Positions 1-6,763 of a stretch of DNA of 11,802 nt are shown in pieces. The notes under the pieces were generated by a model. It was not told where the DNA came from. It did not search any database and saw only the letters and a program-made list of their open reading frames with translations. Location: assembly GCA_031268685.1 (NCBI GenBank), contig JAIRWW010000261.1, positions 1-11,802 of the forward strand, given 5' to 3'. Source of the DNA: Azoarcus sp. (GTDB taxonomy: Bacteria; Pseudomonadota; Gammaproteobacteria; Burkholderiales; Rhodocyclaceae). Position numbers and translations under genes: made by a program. How positions within the stretch are numbered: position 1 is the stretch's first letter; each line of letters starts with the position of its first letter.

Positions 1-1
1 A

Positions 2-211
2 AACTGCTGGGACAACGCGGTCGCCGAAAGCTTCTTCGCCACGCTCAAACGCGAGGAAGCCACTGCCGCCTACGAGACCCGGATTCAAGCCTGCCAAGCG
101 ATTGCCTGCTATATCCACGGCTTCTACAACCCCACGCGAATTCATTCGGCTCTGAATTATCTCTCTCCCAATGTCTTCGCCAGAAAATTCAAGCAAAATG
201 ACAATGCTTGA
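2..211 (+). pseudogene. IS3-family transposase (OrfB), C-terminal part only; continues off the left edge
   Basis: The frame is open from the left edge and ends in TGA at 209-211, giving 69 residues. It begins with the motif NCWDNAVAESFFATLKRE, the signature around the catalytic glutamate of the IS3-family DDE integrase core. The Glu in AESFF is the third acidic residue. The downstream HGFYNPTRIHSALNYLSP block is also typical of IS3-family OrfB C-termini. The two Asp residues lie outside the window, so whether the element is intact cannot be judged. It is the only plus-strand gene seen and lies tail-to-tail with the minus-strand operon, marking the island's left boundary. The right end of the IS may lie near 250, where the sequence ends in CCA, but no second inverted repeat is available to prove this. 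Confidence 0.9.
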
Positions 212-257
212 TCACCGCTCCTTGGCGTCCGTTTGCACGAAGCAAGGCCACGGCACG

Positions 258-290
258 AAAAAACGAGGCGGCAGAATTTCTGTCGCCTCG
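258..290 (-). terminator. Rho-independent terminator of the minus-strand operon
   Basis: Bases 264-274 pair with 280-290 (CGAGGCG outer stem, one G-U wobble, loop AATTT). On the minus strand the stem is followed directly by six T residues (A-run 258-263). It sits 14 bp after the stop of the coiled-coil repeat gene at 305, so it ends transcription of the whole leftward run. It would also separate that run from the IS3 element. Confidence 0.88.
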
Positions 291-304
291 CGGCACAGTT
301 TGAA

Positions 305-1360
305 TCATTCTGCCAACGACGTAATGTCGCTCACGAGACTCTGGGCATTTTCGGCCAGCCCCTTGACCAAGGAGAGCAGGCTCATAACCGGCGAAAGCAA
401 TTGAAGCACGGAACCGCCGACAGACTCGCCAACGGTGGAAGCGATCTGAGACACGGATTCATCGATAGACCCACCAGTGGAAGCGCATGCGCTGATGCCG
501 CCGACAAGAGCGCTCCCGACAAGGATGTGCGGACTGGCGACCCCGGCAAGGACATTCGGATTGGCGCCCCCAGCAAGGACGTTCGGATTGGCGACTCCGG
601 CAAGGACGTTCGGATTGGCGACTCCGGCAAGAATGTTCGCATTTACGCCCCCGATGAGGGCGTTCGGATTGGCTGTCTGTTGCCGGATCTGGTTCAGCAG
701 ATCGGTGACTTGCACGACGAGATTGCTTATATCGGAAACCAGTCGCAGGGCCTTGGGCATGAGATTTCCCTTGAGGGTCGCCTTGGCTTGAGCGGAGAGT
801 TCCTGGTTCGCCTTGGCTTCTTCGATATAGGCCTTGCGGGCTTCGTTCAGCTTGCTCTGCTGGGTGTTGAGTGCTTCAATCTTGTCGCTGTCGGCTCCGG
901 CAACGATAAGCTCGGCGCTGGCTACGCGGCTTGCGCCCACTTCGCGGGCCAGGCGGGCGCGGGTAATGCATTTGCCCTTTTCCCATACGTCCGCGTACTG
1001 GTCGCTGGTGGTACTGAATTTTCCGGCGGCAGCCAGCAGAGCCTCGCGGGTGGAGTCATCGATTTTTTGGCTGGCTTGTTTCTGGGCCTTGGCGGCTATG
1101 CTCTTATATTCAGCATCCAGCTTCGTCAGTTCCTTTTTAAGCCGCTGTTCCTTCTTCCAATCCACGGGAGGAGGATTTTTCGCCGGTCTCTGGATGGTTT
1201 CAAGGGAGGACATTTCCAGGTTGGCCGAGGCTACGCCCGAATCGGCGGCAGACTTGTTCGCCAGGCCAGACAACTCGACCACGGCCCAGGCGATGGCACA
1301 GAAAAGAAAGAGGAGGAAAAATCCAAACAGTGGGTGAATCCTTCGTTTGCCGATGACCAT
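305..1360 (-). CDS. Membrane-anchored coiled-coil protein with NPNVLAGVA nonapeptide repeats; function unknown
   Basis: This is a 351-residue protein of no family I recognise. Residues 1-8 are basic, and residues 11-31 form one hydrophobic segment that serves as an uncleaved anchor or signal peptide. Residues 66-115 and 155-195 are rich in Lys, Glu, Ala and Gln and look like coiled coil. Residues 231-284 contain six nonapeptides of the form NPNVLAGVA, and a Gly/Ser-rich amphipathic tail follows. The ATG at 1360 has a near-perfect Shine-Dalgarno (AAAGGAG, 6-nt spacing). The gene lies 49 bp after the TPR-CHAT gene on the same strand and is followed by the terminator at 258-290, so it is probably the last gene of that operon. 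The bulk of the protein should be periplasmic. A structural role or a role as a CHAT protease partner is possible but is guesswork. Confidence 0.85.
   Translation of the reverse strand: MVIGKRRIHPLFGFFLLFLFCAIAWAVVELSGLANKSAADSGVASANLEMSSLETIQRPAKNPPPVDWKKEQRLKKELTKLDAEYKSIAAKAQKQASQKIDDSTREALLAAAGKFSTTSDQYADVWEKGKCITRARLAREVGASRVASAELIVAGADSDKIEALNTQQSKLNEARKAYIEEAKANQELSAQAKATLKGNLMPKALRLVSDISNLVVQVTDLLNQIRQQTANPNALIGGVNANILAGVANPNVLAGVANPNVLAGGANPNVLAGVASPHILVGSALVGGISACASTGGSIDESVSQIASTVGESVGGSVLQLLSPVMSLLSLVKGLAENAQSLVSDITSLAE
509..670 (-). repeat. 27-bp tandem repeats encoding NPNVLAGVA-type nonapeptides
   Basis: Six in-frame units are present in protein residues 231-284: NPNALIGGV, NANILAGVA, NPNVLAGVA, NPNVLAGGA, NPNVLAGVA and SPHILVGSA. 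At DNA level the copies at 578-604 and 605-631 are identical, and the flanking copies (551-577, 632-658) are diverged. This points to recent duplication by slippage in the middle of the array. The unit length is a multiple of three, so copy-number change keeps the frame. Confidence 0.88.
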
Positions 1361-1409
1361 GGAAAGCTCCTTTTACGTTTTTAATGAAATGAAACAAATA
1401 GTTGCTACC

Positions 1410-4400
1410 TTATTGCCCGAACATGTTTCCGCAAGCCCAGAAATAAGGATGTTGCGGATAGTCACTGAAGCCCTCGGTTGGCGGCAGATTTCGCAGATAA
1501 TGAAGCTGGGCCTCACGGAGCGCCGAGGCGGGCGGCATGTCCCCAAGATTGTTCATGAACCGGGACATGATTATGGAAGACGCGGTGTCGTCCGCGGACC
1601 ACAAGGTTCCGTACACGTTACGGAAATTCTTTTTCATGAAGGTATCCACAAGGCAGATCTGGTCCACGCCGGGGGTCCAACCCGCTTCAACCAATTCCTT
1701 TGAAGCTTCCTCTGTTTCCAATTCATCCCGGATAGTCTCCTTGGCGATAACTCTGGGAGAATAACTGACCGCTGTGTTGCAGGCGGACAGCACCGCCAGG
1801 GAAGCTTTTTCGAAAATTGGATCAGGCAATTCCTGTATATCCTTGAGGGTCAGCAAGCCGTTGCCCGCGTCGTCCGGATAGGCCATGAACAGGAAACCAT
1901 TGAGGTGTGAATTGTTCGGGAAATTCTTTTCATAAAATGAAATGAAATTCTCGTATAACTCGATGGGTTTCTTGTTCAGGGTGGAATGACCGTCATTCCG
2001 CGCTCTTTTTACCCTGCTTTGGATTTTGCCGGAATCGGATTTGATTTCGGCGTAAGGAACGGCATGTGTAGCAAAGTAGAATATCGAGTACCGGGAATCG
2101 GTAACGCTTTTGTGCCAGGCACTCTTTTTGGCGTCTGAACCTGACATCATCGTGGCGGTGGTCCGAGGCGTCCTTTTGTTGACAGCGTCCACCGCCTTCT
2201 TTACTTCGGCACTTGCTCCGTCCAGTCTGTCCAGTACGACCTCCAGAATATCATGTTGCGGGTCACCGACGGCAACGATATTCCCTATGTCGGCTTGCGC
2301 GGAGGATGCCGTGCCAAGCGTCTGGCGTATGAACGAAAGACGGGAGAGGGTAATGGTCTTATCTTCTATCAGGAAATGAGGGTTGCCCTCTTTTCGCTTT
2401 TCCATGATCAGAGCGGCAAAGGGAACGTAGGAAAGATACTTGCTGGTAACGACGTACAACCTTGGCTTGTCTTTCAGCTGTTCGGCAACCGGGGCATAGA
2501 GGTATTTATACAACTGGTGTAATTGCTCCTGCATTTCCTCGTAATAGGTCTTTTCCGTTTTTTCATCGAAATTTCCATACCCAAAATTTTCTATATTTTC
2601 AGCGATGAATTCATCACGGATGAGGTGAGCCAATGCTTCGTAAGAAACCCCCACCTTGGTCATGTTCACTTCTTCCTTGGTGGCAGTCAAGATGACCAGG
2701 GAATCCTCCAGGGGGATGTACTGCACGATGGCTTGGTCGGGCGCGAGTCCCGCGCGCAGATCATCCAGGTTGATGCTGGCGATGGAATCGAAAAGCGCCG
2801 CGTCGTTGGGGTAGCGGGACTTCCATTGTTTGAGTTTTCCCTCGAATTTCTTGACTGCCAGCGTAGCCTCTTCGCTCGCGGCTTTCTTTTCTGCCGCAGC
2901 CTCAGGCGCTTTTTCCCTAGCGACTCTGCGGACGGCCGCCTCCGCCTTTTGTTTGGTGGAAGTCAGTTGGATGATTTCATCATACAGGGCCTTCTTTTGA
3001 GGATCGGCATACGATAGGGAAGCCAATCTCTGGTGCGTGCGCATTACCTCGTTGCGATAGATTTCGTCATACTCCATCTGTTTTTTCAACAGCGCCGGAT
3101 CTTTCGTTTGTTCATACAGGGCGACGCAGACCCCCATGGCTTCCGCGAAAAGGTCGTCCTTGTCCCGCAGGAATTCGAGCAGGAGGTCGGCATTCTCCTC
3201 GCTTCCCTTCATGGAGAGAACCATATCGATGGCCTGGCTGTAATAATCCAGAGCCGCCTGCAGGTTTTTGTTTTCCCTTTCCACGAAAGCCAGGCCGTGC
3301 AGCGAAGACCAGATCATTTCCTTGCGACCCGTCATCTCGGCCAAGGTTTTCGCCTTGGCGAAGTATTCTCTGCTCTTGATCAAGGCATCCCGCGAAGAAA
3401 GACTGACCCCTTGCGGTTCCTCATTTTCAAAAACAAGGTCGCGGGTCTTGTAGTGAGGCGTGGCGATTTTCTGATACAGCATGCCCAGTTGCACGCTGGA
3501 CTCGGCGAGAAAACCGGGATTTTCCAACTTTTCATAGATGGCGGTAGCCGCGGTGAGCTTTTCCAGAGCCGCGCCATAATTCTTGTCCACCACCCTGTCC
3601 ATCTTGGCCAGACCCATCAGCGCGGAAGCCTCGCATTCGGTAAAGCCGGCCTGTCGACACATTTCCAGCGCCTTGGCGTAATTTTCGCGGGCGGCCGCGT
3701 TGTCGCCCTTCATGCGGAAAAGCAGGGCACGGTTGCTCAGCGCGATGGCCTCGTCCCGCCGGTTGCGTACCTCGCGGGCAATGGCGATGGCCGAGTCGAT
3801 TCGGGCAATGGCTTCGGTGAGATTGCCGGCACTTTTGTACACCAACCCGACGTTGTTGGAATCCACGCCCTGGTTCCGGCGCAGTTGGTGTTCGTTTTCC
3901 AGCGCCAGGGCTTTTTCCAGATATTCAAGCGCTTTTTCATACAGGCCCATTTCCCAGTAAATGACGCCAATGTTGCTGGTGGCCTCGGCGATCGTCATCG
4001 GTTGTTGCAGTGCAATCGCTATTTTGAGGGCCTGCGCGAGCGAATCCTGCGCCTTGGCGTACCGCCCGAGATTGCTTTGGGCAAGCCCCAGTCCAACCAG
4101 AAGCGTGGCTTTTTTTTCCTGGGGAACGTTTTTCAGGGCCAAGGCTTTTTCATAACTCTGGCAGGCCAAGGCATAACGCTCCGTGGCCCGGTAGGCATCC
4201 CCCTGCATGGAAAGGAAATTCAGCAAGTTCGGCGGATCGATCGCCACCTTGGAGGCGAGGAGTCTTTCTATAGCCTTGGCCTGCAGATCGCGCCGTTGCA
4301 GCTTTTCCGCGCCAAGGGCCATACCGCCGGTGGCTTTGATGAAGAAAGCGGGATCAATCCTGCCTGGCAAGGCCAGGGCTTTGTCATACGTATCGTAGGC

Positions 4401-4664
4401 TTCCTGCCAGCGTTCCTGTTTGATGCGAATGATCGCCACATTGGCATACACGGCGCGCGCCTTATCCGCCTCCTTGAGTGACACAAAGGCTTCCGCCGCC
4501 GTGGAAAAATCCCGTGCCGCATCATCCAGGCGATTCTCTTCAAAGGCCGTCTGCGCTTGCACAAACACCTTCTCCACATCCTTCTGGCTCACGGCGGCAT
4601 TCGCTCCGAGCGGCAACAACAGGAGCGACAAGCTCAACAACGACGATAACAAGCCGGTTTTCAT
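1410..4664 (-). CDS. Exported TPR-CHAT domain protein (putative caspase-like cysteine protease)
   Basis: From the ATG at 4664 the protein has 1084 residues. Residues 1-23 form a signal peptide (MKTG, then a Leu/Ser-rich core, ANA-A cleavage). About ten TPR helical repeats fill residues 25-510. A charged Lys/Ala/Glu helix around 570-620 leads into a CHAT domain from about 633 to the end. The dyad is visible as His867 in FATHAV and Cys962 in VLSACNTA. The flanking CHAT landmarks YLSYVPFAAL, VGDP, GTLWSADD and HPYFWA are present. CHAT proteins are caspase-clan proteases; the best known TPR-CHAT is the Csx29 partner of type III-E CRISPR, but no CRISPR genes occur here. Alternative starts lie at 4733 and 4724; the latter has a GGGGAG Shine-Dalgarno 9 nt upstream but would put 20 residues before the signal peptide. 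The substrate is unknown. The gene follows the curlin-like genes and precedes the NPNVLAGVA protein. Confidence 0.93.
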   Translation of the reverse strand: MKTGLLSSLLSLSLLLLPLGANAAVSQKDVEKVFVQAQTAFEENRLDDAARDFSTAAEAFVSLKEADKARAVYANVAIIRIKQERWQEAYDTYDKALALPGRIDPAFFIKATGGMALGAEKLQRRDLQAKAIERLLASKVAIDPPNLLNFLSMQGDAYRATERYALACQSYEKALALKNVPQEKKATLLVGLGLAQSNLGRYAKAQDSLAQALKIAIALQQPMTIAEATSNIGVIYWEMGLYEKALEYLEKALALENEHQLRRNQGVDSNNVGLVYKSAGNLTEAIARIDSAIAIAREVRNRRDEAIALSNRALLFRMKGDNAAARENYAKALEMCRQAGFTECEASALMGLAKMDRVVDKNYGAALEKLTAATAIYEKLENPGFLAESSVQLGMLYQKIATPHYKTRDLVFENEEPQGVSLSSRDALIKSREYFAKAKTLAEMTGRKEMIWSSLHGLAFVERENKNLQAALDYYSQAIDMVLSMKGSEENADLLLEFLRDKDDLFAEAMGVCVALYEQTKDPALLKKQMEYDEIYRNEVMRTHQRLASLSYADPQKKALYDEIIQLTSTKQKAEAAVRRVAREKAPEAAAEKKAASEEATLAVKKFEGKLKQWKSRYPNDAALFDSIASINLDDLRAGLAPDQAIVQYIPLEDSLVILTATKEEVNMTKVGVSYEALAHLIRDEFIAENIENFGYGNFDEKTEKTYYEEMQEQLHQLYKYLYAPVAEQLKDKPRLYVVTSKYLSYVPFAALIMEKRKEGNPHFLIEDKTITLSRLSFIRQTLGTASSAQADIGNIVAVGDPQHDILEVVLDRLDGASAEVKKAVDAVNKRTPRTTATMMSGSDAKKSAWHKSVTDSRYSIFYFATHAVPYAEIKSDSGKIQSRVKRARNDGHSTLNKKPIELYENFISFYEKNFPNNSHLNGFLFMAYPDDAGNGLLTLKDIQELPDPIFEKASLAVLSACNTAVSYSPRVIAKETIRDELETEEASKELVEAGWTPGVDQICLVDTFMKKNFRNVYGTLWSADDTASSIIMSRFMNNLGDMPPASALREAQLHYLRNLPPTEGFSDYPQHPYFWACGNMFGQ

Positions 4665-4733
4665 GTCCTTCCATTTCCAATGGCAAAGAAGCGACGGCAG
4701 AACGCGCGCGTCAAGAGAATTCATCACAGCCAT

Positions 4734-4751
4734 CTCCCCTCGGCGGGGGAG
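4734..4751 (-). promoter_or_regulatory. Hairpin overlapping the Shine-Dalgarno upstream of the CHAT gene
   Basis: CTCCCC (4734-4739) and GGGGAG (4746-4751) form a 6-bp stem with a 6-base loop. In the leftward mRNA, the 3' arm is the GGGGAG that would act as ribosome binding site for the ATG codons at 4733 and 4724. Folding would hide it and could favour the downstream ATG at 4664. It lacks a T-run on either strand, so it is not an intrinsic terminator. The structure is visible; the regulatory role is inference. Confidence 0.35.
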
Positions 4752-4790
4752 GGAAAAACCAAGCGGCAGTGCAAAGAAAAACCACGGTGC

Positions 4791-4803
4791 GATTGAATCA
4801 ATC
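4791..4803. promoter_or_regulatory. 13-bp palindrome in the curlin-like / CHAT intergenic gap
   Basis: GATTGA-A-TCAATC is a perfect inverted repeat around one central base. It lies 31 bp after the stop of the second curlin-like gene and about 127-139 bp before the likely CHAT start at 4664. It could be an operator for a dimeric repressor or a short hairpin that punctuates the transcript. No clear -35/-10 pair was seen next to it. Confidence 0.3.
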
Positions 4804-4833
4804 CTGCTTGGTTTCGGCTCAGCCAGCTTGGGG

Positions 4834-5652
4834 TCATCGGTTGCCGATATTTACCGCGCGATCTCTGCGTTGGTTGCTGTTGCCCTGTACGATGACTTCT
4901 CCCGTCGAAACGTAGGTGGAGCCACTGTGGGCATTACCGATATTGACCTGCTGGTGGCGGGAATCACCGCTCTGGTTCTGGACCACGCCTCCTACGGAAA
5001 CATTCGCATGATGGCTGCCGGACGCATTGCCGATATTGACCTGCTGCGTGCTGTCCTGCCCGGACTGGCTTTGCGACACACTGCCCACGGAAACATTCGT
5101 GTGCGCACTGCCGGAAGCGTTGCCGACGTTGACCTGCTGGGTATTGCGCTGCCCGGACTGGCTCTGCGACACATTGCCCACGGAAACATTCGTATGCGCA
5201 CTGCCGGAAGCATTGCCGACGTTGACCTGCTGGGTATTGCGCTGCCCGGACTGGGTCTGCGAGACACTGCCCACGGAAACATTCGTGTGCGCACTGCCGG
5301 AAGCGTTGCCGACGTTGACCTGCTGGGTATTCTGTTGCCCGGACTCGGTCTGCGAAATATTGCCTACGTAAACATTATCCACACGACCATGGTCGGAAGC
5401 ATTGCCGACGCTACTCGTCTGAACATTGGACATTCCTCCGGATTGCGTCTGGGACACTCTGCCGACGTTCACCTGCTGCGCGCTACCATCGCCACGAACA
5501 TTGGCAAGATCGAATTCCTGGCGGTCATTCTGTCCGCTCTGGTACTGGTTGATTGTGTCGATGTTAAGCCGAGTCTCTGCCGCGATGACGTGTCCCGCGC
5601 CAAACAGCGCAAGCGCCAAGCTACCGCACAAGGTGAGGGAAGCAATATTCAT
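4834..5652 (-). CDS. Curlin-like repeat protein 2 (putative secreted functional-amyloid subunit)
   Basis: The protein has 272 residues from the ATG at 5652, which has a GGGAG Shine-Dalgarno 8 nt upstream. The frame can be extended to a TTG at 5679, but that is less likely. A signal peptide covers about residues 1-25 (ends HVIAA). The rest is about eight units of roughly 31 residues with the core VSQxQSGQxNTQQVNVGNASGS, low in Cys, Trp and Phe and rich in Gln, Asn, Ser and Gly. The Q-x-G-x2-N spacing is the hallmark of curlin (CsgA/CsgB) strand-turn-strand repeats. However, curlin units are about 18-22 residues, so each unit here carries an additional segment ending HTNVSVG. It lies 23 bp after the DUF2807 gene. 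Family membership is inferred from the motif; amyloid formation is a prediction. The C-terminus VNIGNR resembles the end of the other curlin-like protein. Confidence 0.88.
   Translation of the reverse strand: MNIASLTLCGSLALALFGAGHVIAAETRLNIDTINQYQSGQNDRQEFDLANVRGDGSAQQVNVGRVSQTQSGGMSNVQTSSVGNASDHGRVDNVYVGNISQTESGQQNTQQVNVGNASGSAHTNVSVGSVSQTQSGQRNTQQVNVGNASGSAHTNVSVGNVSQSQSGQRNTQQVNVGNASGSAHTNVSVGSVSQSQSGQDSTQQVNIGNASGSHHANVSVGGVVQNQSGDSRHQQVNIGNAHSGSTYVSTGEVIVQGNSNQRRDRAVNIGNR
4880..5440 (-). repeat. 93-bp tandem repeat array inside curlin-like gene 2
   Basis: The motif AAACATTCG or AAACATTAT (plus strand) recurs at 4998, 5091, 5184, 5277 and 5370, spaced exactly 93 bp apart, which is 31 codons. 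The central three or four copies are nearly identical over their full length, and the outer ones are diverged. This is the pattern of a recently expanded coding array and a site where strains should differ in copy number. Outer limits are approximate. Confidence 0.88.
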
Positions 5653-5675
5653 TTGTTGAACTCCCGAATATAGAT

Positions 5676-6356
5676 TCAAAGTGGACCAATCGAACCCGCG
5701 CCTGAAATGGATTGCGTCACAGCGGGGCTTCCTGTGTAGCGGATATTGCCCGCGCCATCGATCACGGCGTCAAGGCTCTCGCTGGCGTGCAGGCGAATTT
5801 CTCCCGCGCCGCCGATTTTTGCCTCGGCGCGGATCACCACGTAGCCTTCGGCGCGAATTTCGCCCGAGCCGCTGATCTCGGCCCGCAGCGTATCGCCACG
5901 GCCTGTCGCATCGATATGGCCGGAACCGGCCACATGAAGCGTCAGTTGCTCGGCTTTCACTCCGTCGAGCGCGATATTGCCGCTGCTGCCCAGCTCGATG
6001 TCGAGTTGCTTGCCATCGAACGCCCCCACCGTGGCATCGCCACTTCCCCGACTCGACAGAGATTGCAAGCGGGGAAGCACCGTGACGAATTTCACCGCGT
6101 GTCGCGTTTTGATATTTCCCTTGCTGCACAAAAACACGGTGTCCTCCTGGATCGAGATGTCGAGTTCTTGCAAGACTTCCGCTTCGGCTTCAATCGTCAG
6201 CCGCGCCTCCGCTCCGGGGCGAACCTGCAGATCTCCCACCGTTTCGATCACCACCCGGCTGACGCCGGGAAGCTCATGTCGTCGAATGGCAAGCTCGGCA
6301 GCCTCAGATAGCGTCATGAACAGTAAGCCCGCCAGGATCATCAGAAAGGCTCTCAT
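5676..6356 (-). CDS. Exported DUF2807 (GIN-domain-like) beta-repeat protein
   Basis: The protein has 226 residues from the ATG at 6356, which has a GAGG 6 nt upstream. The frame also has a TTG at 6371, less likely. Residues 1-20 are a signal peptide (MRAFLMILAG to SEAA). The mature part has the opening RRHELPGVSRVVIETVGDLQV and then a ladder of GSGD, GSSGNI, GSGHI, GSGEI, GAGEI, GAGNI and GAGSI motifs, typical of DUF2807, the putative auto-transporter adhesin head family. These fold as a right-handed beta-helix-like sheet, usually in the periplasm or at the cell surface. It has no membrane anchor and no autotransporter barrel. It sits between small exported protein E and curlin-like gene 2, 23 bp before the latter, so it is probably co-transcribed. 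A role as scaffold or periplasmic holding factor for fibre subunits is inference. Confidence 0.9.
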   Translation of the reverse strand: MRAFLMILAGLLFMTLSEAAELAIRRHELPGVSRVVIETVGDLQVRPGAEARLTIEAEAEVLQELDISIQEDTVFLCSKGNIKTRHAVKFVTVLPRLQSLSSRGSGDATVGAFDGKQLDIELGSSGNIALDGVKAEQLTLHVAGSGHIDATGRGDTLRAEISGSGEIRAEGYVVIRAEAKIGGAGEIRLHASESLDAVIDGAGNIRYTGSPAVTQSISGAGSIGPL

Positions 6357-6424
6357 CAGAAACCTCGGCAATCAAAACGGGACAGGGTCCTGTTCATGGG
6401 TCGCAACGCACCGGCACCGTCGAC

Positions 6425-6757
6425 TCAATGATCGGACAGGATGCACAGGCCATCCTGAAGATTGAGCACGGTCACGGCCTCCCTGCCCTGGCGTTCCACG
6501 ACGAACGCCGCTGAAGCGCCGTCCGCCGAGCGGGTAAAACCGCTGCCTTCATACACCAGACGCCCCTGCTGCCAGCAACGCAGGATGTTGCCCGAATTCT
6601 GGTTGCGATCGCGCACCGCCGCGCCGAAATTGACGTCCGCCTCGGTGAGAATCCGGGCAGGACGCTCAATTTCCACCGCGTGGTCATTGGCACTGGCGCC
6701 CGCCACGGCGCTCGCGCCCAGCCCGGAGAGCAGGCAAAACAGAAGGACATTTTTCAT
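6425..6757 (-). CDS. Small exported two-cysteine protein, unknown function
   Basis: The protein has 110 residues. Residues 1-23 form a signal peptide (MKNVLLFCLLSG to ASA), leaving a mature protein of about 88 residues with exactly two Cys (ILRCWQQG and GLCILSDH). These could form one disulfide across the C-terminal beta-rich half. No family is recognised. The ATG at 6757 lies 6 nt after the stop of the CsgG-like gene and has no good Shine-Dalgarno of its own, which suggests translational coupling. Its size, export and tight linkage to the porin-like gene make it a candidate functional counterpart of CsgE or CsgF, but it shows no sequence resemblance to either that I can see. Confidence 0.85.
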   Translation of the reverse strand: MKNVLLFCLLSGLGASAVAGASANDHAVEIERPARILTEADVNFGAAVRDRNQNSGNILRCWQQGRLVYEGSGFTRSADGASAAFVVERQGREAVTVLNLQDGLCILSDH

Positions 6758-6763
6758 GAGGAA

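Noticed and set aside
233..1384. Long plus-strand open frame of 383 codons
   Set aside because: It lies antisense to the coiled-coil repeat gene, has no Shine-Dalgarno or recognisable motif, and its Asp/Gly/Arg-rich repeats are just the reverse reading of the 27-bp repeats.
3033..4481. Long plus-strand open frame of 482 codons
   Set aside because: It is antisense to the TPR region. The minus strand there encodes clear TPR helices continuous with the CHAT domain, so this is a shadow of GC-skewed codons.
4998..5379. Regularly spaced 93-bp repeats considered as a CRISPR array
   Set aside because: The whole unit is conserved with no variable spacers, the period is 31 codons in frame, and no cas gene is present. 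The nearby CHAT protein is therefore not evidence of a type III-E system.
4420..5673. Plus-strand frame of 417 codons with a repeat
   Set aside because: Its apparent repeats mirror the 93-bp units of curlin-like gene 2. The minus strand has the signal peptide, ribosome binding site and curlin motif.
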